Assembly: GCF_014274685.1 (NCBI RefSeq)
Contig: NZ_CP060393.1
Span: 4,027,501 to 4,091,500 of the forward strand
Reading direction: 5' to 3'
Source of the DNA: Edaphobacter sp. 4G125
GTDB lineage: Bacteria > Acidobacteriota > Terriglobia > Terriglobales > Acidobacteriaceae
Length of the DNA stretch: 64,000 bases
The notes beneath the pieces were generated by a model. It did no database searches and was not told the origin of the DNA. It was given only the letters and a program-made list of their open reading frames with translations. Position numbers and translations under genes: made by a program. Of the stretch, positions 24,346 through 31,972 are shown piece after piece. The first letter of the stretch is position 1; each line of letters begins with the position of its first letter.

Positions 24346-25881
24346 CTATCTGGACGGGTCGGTAAGCAGGGTATTTCCATTGTGTATCGCGTTCTCCAGC
24401 ACTCTTGCCAGTTCCTCCACTCCGCGGCGTAGCTCCTTCGGCCCCACGGCCGCGAAGCCCATCTGCAATCCATCCCTGCCGTGCCGTTTCCACTCCTGCG
24501 TACTGCGATAAAACGCCTCGAACGGCACCACTTCCACACCTCGCGCTTCAGCAGCCTTCGCGATCGTTCTCCCATCAAATCCCTTTGCCAACCATCCCAT
24601 CGTCTGTAATCCAGCCTCAATCTCCGAGATCTCCAGAGCACCGGCCAGCAGTTTCTTTCCGTCGTCCAGCAGAACTCCCAGGCGCTCCGAGTACACCTCG
24701 CGCATCCTCCGCAGATGCCTTCCAAAGTGTCCCGCGTCGATGAACTCGCACAGAACCGTCTGCTCCAGCACAGGAGCATGACGGTTCAGAATCGACTTTG
24801 CTGCCGTAAACCTCTCCACGAGATCTTCGGGAACGATCAGGTATCCAAGACGTAGCGCCGGAAACATCACCTTACTGAAGCTCCCCGCAAACAGCACCAC
24901 GCCATTCCGGTCCAGCCCCTGCAACGCAGGCACCGGTCTTCCGGAATAACGATATTCGCCGTCGTAGTCATCCTCGAAGATCATGGCGCCCGCTCGTCTC
25001 GCCCACTCCAATAACTCCAGCCTGCGTGACAAACTCATCGTCACGCCCATAGGAGCCTGATGAGCCGGAGTCACATAAGCCAACTTTGCTGTCTGACGAT
25101 CTCCCGGCGGCTTCGCGCCCTGTTCATCGATCCGGAGCGGCAAAACCCTGGCACCCCACGAATCAAATACCCGCGTAGCCCCTACATATCCCGGCTCTTC
25201 CATCAGCACCTTGTCGCCGGGATTTACAAATAATCGCGCCGTCAGGTCCAGCGCCTCTTGTACTCCCGACAACACCAATACCTGAGCCGCAGTACACATC
25301 ACCCCGCGCGAGCGCGAGACATACGCCGCAATCGCCTCGCGCAGAGGCTTGTATCCCGCAGCTTCGCATCCCGTAAACATCCCTATAGAGACACGCCTCA
25401 GCTTGCGATTTACGATCTGCGTCCATGTCGTCACCGGAAACTGGTCGACTGCGGGAAGATTCCCGCGAAACGCCCTAGCCGCCCTGCTCGAAAGGCTTGG
25501 AAAGGCCCGCACTGAACTGCCATAGGCGGCAAATTCCCGCTTCGGCATCTCCTTCGGACTCCTGCGCGCTCTCTCGCGCCTCACCTCCAGCAACTCCTCC
25601 GGAAGCACCTTGCTCACATATGTCCCCGACCCCGTGCTGCCTTCGATGTATCCTTCGGACTTCAGCTCTTCAAATGCCGTGACAATCGTTCCACGCGAAA
25701 GCCCATGCTCACGGGCGAGGTCCCTTGTCGCCGGAAGCCTCGTCCCGGGCCGCAAACGACCTTCAAGAATCTCCCTCCGCAGCGCACCATACAGCCACCG
25801 ATACGCAGATTCGTTCTCCGCGCGCTCGCCCAGTAGAATCTCCGTCAATCCCGATCGCTTCGCCATCTGAATCTCCGACAC
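24346..25881 (-). CDS. MocR/PdxR-type regulator (GntR helix-turn-helix plus aminotransferase domain)
   Basis: A 511-residue fusion. Residues 25-95 form a GntR winged helix (LRPGTRLPATRDLAREHGLS, then SRGTIVTAFEELKSEGYI), and residues 125-505 a fold-type-I aminotransferase domain used as a sensor. The PLP-binding lysine is in AGSFSKVMFPALRLGY near residue 335. VTPAHQAPMG and FEDDYDGEYRY are conserved cofactor contacts, so PLP binding is expected. MocR proteins control pyridoxal synthesis, GABA use and other pathways. This one is divergent from the cupin-DoxX-AhpD-like operon and is its likely regulator. No pdxST genes are adjacent, so the PdxR name is not applied. Confidence 0.88.
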   Translation of the reverse strand: MSEIQMAKRSGLTEILLGERAENESAYRWLYGALRREILEGRLRPGTRLPATRDLAREHGLSRGTIVTAFEELKSEGYIEGSTGSGTYVSKVLPEELLEVRRERARRSPKEMPKREFAAYGSSVRAFPSLSSRAARAFRGNLPAVDQFPVTTWTQIVNRKLRRVSIGMFTGCEAAGYKPLREAIAAYVSRSRGVMCTAAQVLVLSGVQEALDLTARLFVNPGDKVLMEEPGYVGATRVFDSWGARVLPLRIDEQGAKPPGDRQTAKLAYVTPAHQAPMGVTMSLSRRLELLEWARRAGAMIFEDDYDGEYRYSGRPVPALQGLDRNGVVLFAGSFSKVMFPALRLGYLIVPEDLVERFTAAKSILNRHAPVLEQTVLCEFIDAGHFGRHLRRMREVYSERLGVLLDDGKKLLAGALEISEIEAGLQTMGWLAKGFDGRTIAKAAEARGVEVVPFEAFYRSTQEWKRHGRDGLQMGFAAVGPKELRRGVEELARVLENAIHNGNTLLTDPSR

Positions 25882-25912
25882 AGAATGTCACGGCGACAAC
25901 AGCCAACAAGTA

Positions 25913-25954
25913 TCATTTCGACCGAAGCTGCGTAGCAGCGGAGTGGAGAAATCC
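25913..25954. repeat. Interspersed repeat, TCATTTCGACCGAAG family, intergenic
   Basis: TCATTTCGACCGAAGCTGCG then TAGCAGCGGAGTGGAGAAAT, with an internal CTGCGTAGCAG hairpin. It occupies the divergent promoter region between the MocR gene and its target operon, between the two start codons (25881 and 26099). The same unit is found inside two genes of this window (12431-12474 and 26611-26656). Confidence 0.7.
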
Positions 25955-26098
25955 CCGCATCCTGTTGTCCAACCGCGTGAAATTCCGCCCGTAGGCTCCA
26001 TCTCAAAAGTGGTACAGCAAGACTACCCTAAATGGCTCTATGGAACCGGTCTGCTTTTTCTTATGCTCCTATCAGAACGGAAGCAGAAGGAGACCATC

Positions 26099-26569
26099 AT
26101 GAACGGAACCGAGCGCTGGACGTGGCTATTGGCTGTGATCTGCTACGCTCCAGTACACCCATATCCTGCGATCACCCAACAGGCGCCGAAGACACAAGAA
26201 CCTTCCCCTCGAAGCATCGTCCTATCGCAATCTCTTCCTCCCCTTCGAGGAAATAATCTTCAGGTACAGATTGTCCGCGTGCACTACCGTCCAGGCGAAT
26301 CTTCTCCGCCTCATAGCCATCCTTGCCCCGTCATCGGGTATGTTCTCGAAGGTTCCCTCCGGATGCAGGTCAAGCCGCCCAATGCAGCACACCCCGGAGC
26401 CGTCACCATCTATCGCAAGGGCGACAGCTTCTACGAAGATCCCAACGGACAGCATCTCGTCTCTGCGAATGCCAGCCAAAGCGAGCCTGCAACCTTCCTC
26501 GCCACCTTCATCTGCGACCATCCCACAGCTGTTACCGTACCTTTGGTTCACAAGGAACAACACCCATGA
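26099..26569 (+). CDS. Secreted cupin-domain protein
   Basis: A 156-residue protein started at the ATG at 26099, which has AGAAGGAG 6 bases upstream and gives a signal peptide (TWLLAVICYAPVHPYPAIT). A single cupin domain spans about residues 45-140 with metal-site motif 1 PPHSHPCPVIGYVLEGS (two His and a downstream Glu) and a weaker motif 2 ending near DPNGQHLV. Cupins of this kind are small dioxygenase- or binding-type folds. Its stop overlaps the start of the DoxX gene by 4 bases (ATGA), so they are translationally coupled. Confidence 0.85.
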   Translation: MNGTERWTWLLAVICYAPVHPYPAITQQAPKTQEPSPRSIVLSQSLPPLRGNNLQVQIVRVHYRPGESSPPHSHPCPVIGYVLEGSLRMQVKPPNAAHPGAVTIYRKGDSFYEDPNGQHLVSANASQSEPATFLATFICDHPTAVTVPLVHKEQHP

Positions 26570-27114
26570 ATCCCAAAGCGCCCGATGAAGCACAGGCCAT
26601 CCAGAAAACTGTCATCTCGACCGAAGCAACGCGAAGTGGAGAGATCCGCTTCTCTACCGAAGCTCTACGGGGGCCGAAGCTCCAGAGACTCGCTCTGCGC
26701 TATGCCCGCATTGCTCTCGGAGCCTCTTTTCTCTGCGCTGTTGCCGACCGCTTCGGCCTGCTTGGTAAATACAGCGGCTGGGGTAACTTCGCCACCTTTA
26801 CCGACTACACCGCCAAAGTCAACGCATTCATGCCCCACGCTACAATTCCCTTCCTCGCATGGTCTGCCACCATTGCGGAGACGATCTTCGGCATTGCGCT
26901 CGTCATTTATGGCCTACTTCCGGAATCCGTCGTGCGTGCCAGTGCATGGCCTCGTATCGTCGCGCTCGGCTCCTCCATTCTGCTTCTTCTCTTTGCTGTG
27001 GCGATGAGCGTATCACTCGATCCCACAAAACCATTGGACTACTCCGTCTTCTCCGCCTCTGCGTGCGCTCTTCTGCTCGCAATCTTTCCCGCTCAACCCA
27101 TAACCTGCAACTGA
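26566..27114 (+). CDS. DoxX-like four-helix membrane protein
   Basis: A 182-residue protein with about 45 poorly ordered N-terminal residues followed by four hydrophobic segments (about 48-68, 88-115, 122-145 and 158-178), the DoxX/DoxD-like layout. Family members are small membrane proteins linked to thiol or quinone redox; the reaction is unknown. Codons about 16-31 are the interspersed repeat at 26611-26656, so the odd N-terminal extension (TVISTEATRSGEIRFS) comes from repeat DNA. The start overlaps the cupin stop (ATGA). The next gene begins 28 bases downstream. Confidence 0.8.
   Translation: MNPKAPDEAQAIQKTVISTEATRSGEIRFSTEALRGPKLQRLALRYARIALGASFLCAVADRFGLLGKYSGWGNFATFTDYTAKVNAFMPHATIPFLAWSATIAETIFGIALVIYGLLPESVVRASAWPRIVALGSSILLLLFAVAMSVSLDPTKPLDYSVFSASACALLLAIFPAQPITCN
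26611..26656 (+). repeat. Interspersed repeat, GTCATCTCGACCGAAG family, inside the DoxX gene
   Basis: GTCATCTCGACCGAAGCAAC...GAAGTGGAGAGATCC is read in frame as part of the DoxX-like N-terminus. It matches the units at 12431 and 25913. The sequence has not interrupted the frame. Confidence 0.7.
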
Positions 27115-27142
27115 TCATCTGTAACTAAGAAGGAGAAACACC

Positions 27143-27616
27143 ATGCAGCCACGCTTTCCCTATGCCAAACTCTCCCCCGGTGCCTACCAGGCCATGTTCG
27201 CTTTCGAAAAGTACCTCGGCCAGTGCGGTCTCGAAGAAGGACTTCTGCACCTGATCAAGCTGCGCGTCTCCCAGATCAACGGCTGCGCCTACTGCCTCGA
27301 CATGCACTGGAAAGACCTTCGCGCCCTTGGAGAAAACGAGCAGCGCCTCTACTCGCTCGACGCCTGGCGCGAGTGCCCTTACTACACCGACCGCGAGCGC
27401 GCCGCTCTCGCCTGGGCCGAAGCCCTCACCCTCATCACCCAGGGACACGCCTCCGACGCAGTCTACGAAGAGGCCCGTGCTTCTTTTACAGAAAAAGAGC
27501 TCTCCGACCTGACCTTTGCCATCACGACCATCAACGCCTGGAATCGCCTCGCCATCTCCGGCCGCTCCACTCCAGGAACCTACCAGCCTGCAAAGATCCA
27601 CACCGCCACCGTCTAA
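27143..27616 (+). CDS. Carboxymuconolactone-decarboxylase/AhpD-like protein
   Basis: A 157-residue helical protein with the alkylhydroperoxidase motif INGCAYCLDMHWKDL (CxxC plus His near residues 50-58). That motif is the redox centre of AhpD-like members and absent from true carboxymuconolactone decarboxylases. A peroxide- or thiol-linked role is therefore more likely than aromatic degradation. AAGGAG lies 7 bases before the ATG. It is the third gene of the cupin-DoxX-AhpD-like operon, whose combination suggests a small oxidative-stress or carbonyl-handling unit under the divergent MocR regulator. Confidence 0.87.
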   Translation: MQPRFPYAKLSPGAYQAMFAFEKYLGQCGLEEGLLHLIKLRVSQINGCAYCLDMHWKDLRALGENEQRLYSLDAWRECPYYTDRERAALAWAEALTLITQGHASDAVYEEARASFTEKELSDLTFAITTINAWNRLAISGRSTPGTYQPAKIHTATV

Positions 27617-27639
27617 ATTCAGACAATCGGCAAACAGAA

Positions 27640-27668
27640 CGGGTGTCCATCATCATAGAGGGCACCCG
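27640..27668. terminator. Possible terminator hairpin
   Basis: A 9-bp stem CGGGTGTCC / GGGCACCCG with one G-T pair and an 11-base loop lies 24 bases past the AhpD-like stop, between convergent genes. It lacks an immediate T tract, so its activity is uncertain. Confidence 0.35.
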
Positions 27669-27685
27669 ACACCTTTCCCTTCTCA

Positions 27686-30328
27686 TCATTCAGCCCGCAA
27701 TGCCTGCATTGGGTCAGCGCGTGTGGCGCGCAGCGCTGGGAGCCAGGTTGCCGCCAGTGAAACCACAGCGAGCAGGAGCCCGGACACGACGAAGACGAAC
27801 ATGTCGAACCCGCGCAGGGGCAGTGGAGATCCGGACTGGAATCGAGCTAATACCCACATTGCAGGTTCTGCAAGTACGATCCCGCAGAGAAGTCCCAAGA
27901 CGATATTGCGAATGGCTTGTAAGGTGACCGAACGGAAGATTGTGCCGCGATCTGCGCCGAGAACCATTTTAATTCCGAACTCGCGGAGACGTTGGTTGAC
28001 GGCAAACGAAAGAACTCCGTAGACACCCACGACGGCCATGAGCAATCCAATGGAAGCCATGATGAGAATGATCCCAGCGAGCGAACGCAACGACGCGGCG
28101 TCGGCCTCCAGGGATTCCCAGATAGTTTCTGGGGCAATGATTTGTGTATGGTCGAGCGCCTTGACTGTGTCTCTTATTGCGTTTTCCACGGGCTTCGGGG
28201 GGCCGTCAAATTGCACATAAAGATTGTCGCCCAGTGTGGCAGGACCGCGGAGCGTGTAGAGGCGTGGGCCATCTGTGCTGCCAAAGGTTTCGGACTGGAT
28301 GTCCGCTGCAACTCCAACGACGATGAGATGGCGATTGTCGGGAGTGATGATTGACTTGCCCAAGGGGTCGTTTGCCGGCCAAAACTCACGTGCGAATGCC
28401 TGCGAAACTACTGCGACCGAATCTACAGTGGACGAAGTTGGATCGGCGGAGTTGAAGGAGCGGCCTTTGATCAGCGGAATGCCAAAGGTCGAGAAGAAGC
28501 CATTTGAAACACTATTGACCGAAACCGGTTTTCCTTGTCCTGCTGTCTGGCTGGGCAGTCGAATTTCCGTTGGAGGAACCTGGCCGAAGGGTCGAAGGCT
28601 AGCATAAGCCAGCGATTGAACGCCGGGGATCGCCATGATTCGCGATTCGAGCGTGCGATAAAAGGTGAGCGCGTTAGCATGATTCGCGGCAGACGTATCC
28701 ACGACGAGCGGCACGCCTATCGTGTGATGGATATCGAAGCCGGAATTCATGCCGGTGATCTGGCTGGGGATGCGAGCGAACATTACGGCTGCACATACGA
28801 GCACAAATCCGAGAGCGATCTGCACGATGATCAGTCCACTTGTGGTTCTGGAACGTGCGGTAGCGTAGCTCTCGCGCCCTTTGAGCGCAGAGAGCAAGTC
28901 GAGTTTCCACGCGGCACGAATAGGCATAAGCGAAGAGATGATGGTAGCCGTTACGACAAGGGCCGCAAGATAGCTGAATACTCGCCAATCTGGGCGGATG
29001 AGCAACACAAAGTTGGCCCGACCTGGATCTATGGCATTCATGATCAGCATCGGAACGCGGTAGACAAGCAAGATACTAAGAGCCCCACCCATGGCAGTCG
29101 TAAGCAGGCTTTCCGCCAGCAACATGTGGGCGAGTTGTCTGCGATCGGCTCCCAATGCGAGACGAACGGCGATTTCACCGCGCCGCGTAACGGTGCGCGA
29201 AAGAAAAAGCATAGTCACGTTGCAGCATGCCAACAACAAAATGAGCGAAAGAGGTCCGAGGATCAGCGTCATCATGATGACCACTCGATCGCGAATGGCC
29301 GGGTTTCCGATGAACGATCCATTGGCCAGAACGAGAGTCGTCTTACGGTTGAAAACGGAAATCCGACGCTTGACGTAAGCGCGGTCTTGCTGGCTCATGA
29401 TGGTCGATAACTCGGCCTGCGCATCAACTCGAGAGAACCCCGGGCGCAACCGACCTGCCATGAATAGCCAGGGCATATCCGGATTGTTGAGCGGATCTCC
29501 GCTACGGTCGAGAAGCGGCTTCATCGTATACGGAACGAAAACACCGCCAGGCAAGAAATTTGCGGCGTCCGAGGCAACAATGCCAATGATCTGGAAGGAG
29601 GATCCGTTAATGTGAATCGTCTTTCCTAAGATGCGTGAATCACCAGCAAATTCTGTCTTCCAGGTTGATTCGCTAAGCACCGCCACCCGCGCGGTGGAGT
29701 TGAGGTTGCAGTCAGTGGGGGCAAAAAAACGCCCGATGAACGGGCGATCGATCCCGAAGATATGAAAGTAGTTGCAGGTAACCAACACCGTGGCGTTCGG
29801 TTTACTCCCCTCTTCGAGTACGGAAGAAGACACATGCCATGCTGCTACATCCTCAAGCGCCTGTGAATTACTGCGAATAGCGTCATAATCTTCCGTGGTG
29901 AACGAGGAATACCTATCCTCTCGCGTGGACCACCCTGTGTAGCGGGGATACACCTGCACGAAGCTAAGCGGGTCTTTGAGGGTAGGCGGCTGCAGGAAGA
30001 GTGAATTCAATAGCGTGAAAACGCCAGTGTTAAGCCCAATGCCAAGCGCTAGCGCGAGGACGGCAACGATGGAAAGAAATAGAGATCGTCGCACGGAGCG
30101 CAATGCGTAGAGAAGGTTCTGCCAGAAGCGCTCGATAGGTGCCCAACCCCAGGCTTCATGCGTTTGCTCGCGAATAAGAGAGAGATTGCCGAAAGCATGG
30201 CGAGCAGCAGATGCGACTTCTTCTGGCGGTACTCCGCGTTCTCGTTGCTCTTCTTCTTCGAGCTCAAGATCGGCACGCAGCTCGCGTTCCAAATCCGCAT
30301 TCCGTTTCCTGATCTGCCACCATCGCAT
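27686..30328 (-). CDS. ADOP-type ABC permease (MacB/FtsX domains, duplicated)
   Basis: An 880-residue Acidobacterial duplicated orphan permease. Residues 1-80 are the charged ADOP N-terminal extension (ELRADLELEEEEQRERG), followed by a first helix near 85-105. A MacB periplasmic core domain spans about 110-330 and an FtsX three-helix block about 370-480. A second periplasmic domain and FtsX block (about 520-870) end in LPALRATRADPMQALRAE. No ATP-binding subunit is adjacent, as usual for this family. Export of peptides, lipids or drugs is possible but not shown. It starts one base after the PadR gene ends, making a regulator/permease operon. Confidence 0.92.
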   Translation of the reverse strand: MRWWQIRKRNADLERELRADLELEEEEQRERGVPPEEVASAARHAFGNLSLIREQTHEAWGWAPIERFWQNLLYALRSVRRSLFLSIVAVLALALGIGLNTGVFTLLNSLFLQPPTLKDPLSFVQVYPRYTGWSTREDRYSSFTTEDYDAIRSNSQALEDVAAWHVSSSVLEEGSKPNATVLVTCNYFHIFGIDRPFIGRFFAPTDCNLNSTARVAVLSESTWKTEFAGDSRILGKTIHINGSSFQIIGIVASDAANFLPGGVFVPYTMKPLLDRSGDPLNNPDMPWLFMAGRLRPGFSRVDAQAELSTIMSQQDRAYVKRRISVFNRKTTLVLANGSFIGNPAIRDRVVIMMTLILGPLSLILLLACCNVTMLFLSRTVTRRGEIAVRLALGADRRQLAHMLLAESLLTTAMGGALSILLVYRVPMLIMNAIDPGRANFVLLIRPDWRVFSYLAALVVTATIISSLMPIRAAWKLDLLSALKGRESYATARSRTTSGLIIVQIALGFVLVCAAVMFARIPSQITGMNSGFDIHHTIGVPLVVDTSAANHANALTFYRTLESRIMAIPGVQSLAYASLRPFGQVPPTEIRLPSQTAGQGKPVSVNSVSNGFFSTFGIPLIKGRSFNSADPTSSTVDSVAVVSQAFAREFWPANDPLGKSIITPDNRHLIVVGVAADIQSETFGSTDGPRLYTLRGPATLGDNLYVQFDGPPKPVENAIRDTVKALDHTQIIAPETIWESLEADAASLRSLAGIILIMASIGLLMAVVGVYGVLSFAVNQRLREFGIKMVLGADRGTIFRSVTLQAIRNIVLGLLCGIVLAEPAMWVLARFQSGSPLPLRGFDMFVFVVSGLLLAVVSLAATWLPALRATRADPMQALRAE

Positions 30329-30329
30329 C

Positions 30330-30695
30330 TCAGTTCTCCTCAGTGGCAGGCCACATCACGCGGGCGACTGCTTCCATCATCTGCTTCCACTGTGATTCTT
30401 CGATCTGGAGCTGCTTTCTGCCTTTTTCTGTCAGCTGGTAGTACTTGAATTCCCGGTTGCGATCAGGAGCCATCTCCCATTTCGCAGTAACCCAGCCCTG
30501 TTGCTCGAGGCGGTGCAAAGCCGGATAGAGCGAGCCATGCTGCATTTGCAGAAAATCATTTGTCGTTCGCTGGATGTGCTTCCCGATCTGATGTCCGTGG
30601 GCAGGACCATAGAGCAGTGTCCGGAGGATCAGCATATCCAGCGTTCCCTGCAGAACCGCCCCGCGTTGCTTCTCCTGTTTTTTGATAGAAGGCAT
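30330..30695 (-). CDS. PadR-family transcriptional regulator
   Basis: A 121-residue PadR protein with the winged helix in residues 15-95 (LQGTLDMLILRTLLYGPAHG, then GSLYPALHRLEQQGWV) and a short C-terminal dimerisation helix. PadR proteins repress neighbouring genes and are released by small ligands. This one is coupled to the ADOP permease gene and likely controls it together with its own expression. It has the standard subfamily length. Confidence 0.93.
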   Translation of the reverse strand: MPSIKKQEKQRGAVLQGTLDMLILRTLLYGPAHGHQIGKHIQRTTNDFLQMQHGSLYPALHRLEQQGWVTAKWEMAPDRNREFKYYQLTEKGRKQLQIEESQWKQMMEAVARVMWPATEEN

Positions 30696-31087
30696 TCGAC
30701 CCTCGATGAGAGAGCGATGGTAGACATTCGACTATCAATATGTCAAGAAGCAGTGACTGGCAATCGAAATCATTCGAGGTAAACCAAAATCTCTGTCAAG
30801 CCCGAAACTTCGCAAATCAAACAAAACAAACCACATCGAATTTGCAGATTTACCCTGATCACTTTGTTAAAATAGAAGTAGAACAAGTCAAAAGAAACCC
30901 GGACATCCTCCGGGTTCTTTTGTTCTCAATACTTTGCACGAATCACTCTCAAAACAAAGGATTTGCAGCCGAGGTCCGGGCCTATGTTCTTTTTTATGAA
31001 GACTTTGAACCAAAACAGTACCCCGGGTATGCTGTAGGTACGGCTGCCCTTTGGCCAGCATCCTACGTCCCAGAGGACAAGGATTAA
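30696..31087. promoter_or_regulatory. Intergenic region with an internal terminator-like hairpin
   Basis: This 392-base gap between divergent genes contains no convincing gene; a 115-codon frame at 30740-31087 has unlike-protein composition and is rejected. The hairpin at 30891-30922 divides it into a PadR promoter part and a leader part for the gene at 31088. ATAGAAGTAG... and surrounding AT-rich sequence near 30860-30880 may hold a promoter. Confidence 0.4.
30891..30922 (+). terminator. Terminator-like hairpin in the leader of the gene at 31088
   Basis: GAAACCCGGA / TCCGGGTTC pair with one bulge around a CATCC loop, followed by TTTTGTT. Its location 166 bases before the next start codon suggests either the end of a short transcript from 30740-30890 or a leader attenuator. 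Confidence 0.55.
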
Positions 31088-31939
31088 ATGATGAAAATAG
31101 GCACGTTGGGCTGCACCCTTGCTGTCTCACTTCTTTCCGGTCTGTTTCTTCCGAGAACCTTTGCCGAATCCCGCCAGGACCCGCACATCCAACAGCTCGT
31201 CCGTTCTGCTGTTGAGAATGAACTGATAAAGGACCGCGACGACCACTCCCGCTGGCAATACCGTTCCACCGTCCGCCGGCCCGAGGGGGAGTTTGTCTAC
31301 CTGGTCGTCGAAACCGACAACGGCTCCGTCAAGAAGAAGATTCAGCAGAACGGCCAGCCGCTCAATGCCGCCGATCTGGAGAAAGAGAACGAGCGCATTA
31401 ACTCCTTCGTCCACGATCCGGCTCAGCAGGCAAAACGGCGTCGAGACAGCGAGCAGGACGACAAGCGGGCCGAGAATATGCTCCGCATGTTGCCGGACGC
31501 CTTCCTGTGGACCATCCAGTCCGACACGCCAGACGCGACCACTTTCAACTTTGTTCCCAATCCAGACTTCACCCCTCCCACCATGGAGTCGCGCGTCTTC
31601 GCCGCCATGGCCGGGGAGATTATCGTCTCCAAACCCGAGAGCCGCATCCAGCGCATCTCCGGAAAACTCATCCACGATGTAAAGTTCGGCTACGGCCTGC
31701 TGGGCAAGATGGAGCAGGGAGGAACCTTCAACGTTGAACGTCGCCGCCTCGCACCCGGCGTCTGGCAGATCACCGAATCGCACGTCCACATCAACGGCCA
31801 CATCCTGCTCTTCAAGACTATCAACGAGCAGGAGGATGAGGTCAAAACCGACTTTCGTCCCACGCCATCCGGCACTTCGCTGGAACAGGCGGCGAATATC
31901 CTTCACAATCAACCCGGCTCGCAGACAGCGCATCGTTGA
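31088..31939 (+). CDS. Secreted protein of unknown function
   Basis: A 283-residue protein with a signal peptide (cleavage near TFAES). The mature part has no recognised domain. A Lys/Arg/Asp-rich helical segment (about residues 108-138, containing RRRDSEQDDKRAENML) separates an N-terminal piece from a beta-rich C-terminal half with FNFVPNPDFTPPTMESRVF and a run of alternating strands. That arrangement resembles LolA-like or outer-membrane-lipoprotein-sorting folds, but similarity is by pattern only. AAGGA lies 5 bases before the first ATG; the second codon is also ATG. The RNase R gene follows 33 bases downstream on the same strand and may be co-transcribed. Confidence 0.78.
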   Translation: MMKIGTLGCTLAVSLLSGLFLPRTFAESRQDPHIQQLVRSAVENELIKDRDDHSRWQYRSTVRRPEGEFVYLVVETDNGSVKKKIQQNGQPLNAADLEKENERINSFVHDPAQQAKRRRDSEQDDKRAENMLRMLPDAFLWTIQSDTPDATTFNFVPNPDFTPPTMESRVFAAMAGEIIVSKPESRIQRISGKLIHDVKFGYGLLGKMEQGGTFNVERRRLAPGVWQITESHVHINGHILLFKTINEQEDEVKTDFRPTPSGTSLEQAANILHNQPGSQTAHR

Positions 31940-31972
31940 TCCGGTCGTCGACAGGATTATCCTTAATCATTC

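Noticed and set aside
30740-31087. 115-codon plus-strand frame before the gene at 31088
   Set aside because: It spans a terminator hairpin and has unlike-protein composition.
31127-31933. 268-codon minus-strand frame opposite the exported protein at 31088
   Set aside because: The plus-strand frame has a signal peptide and a Shine-Dalgarno site and fits the spacing before rnr; the minus frame does not.
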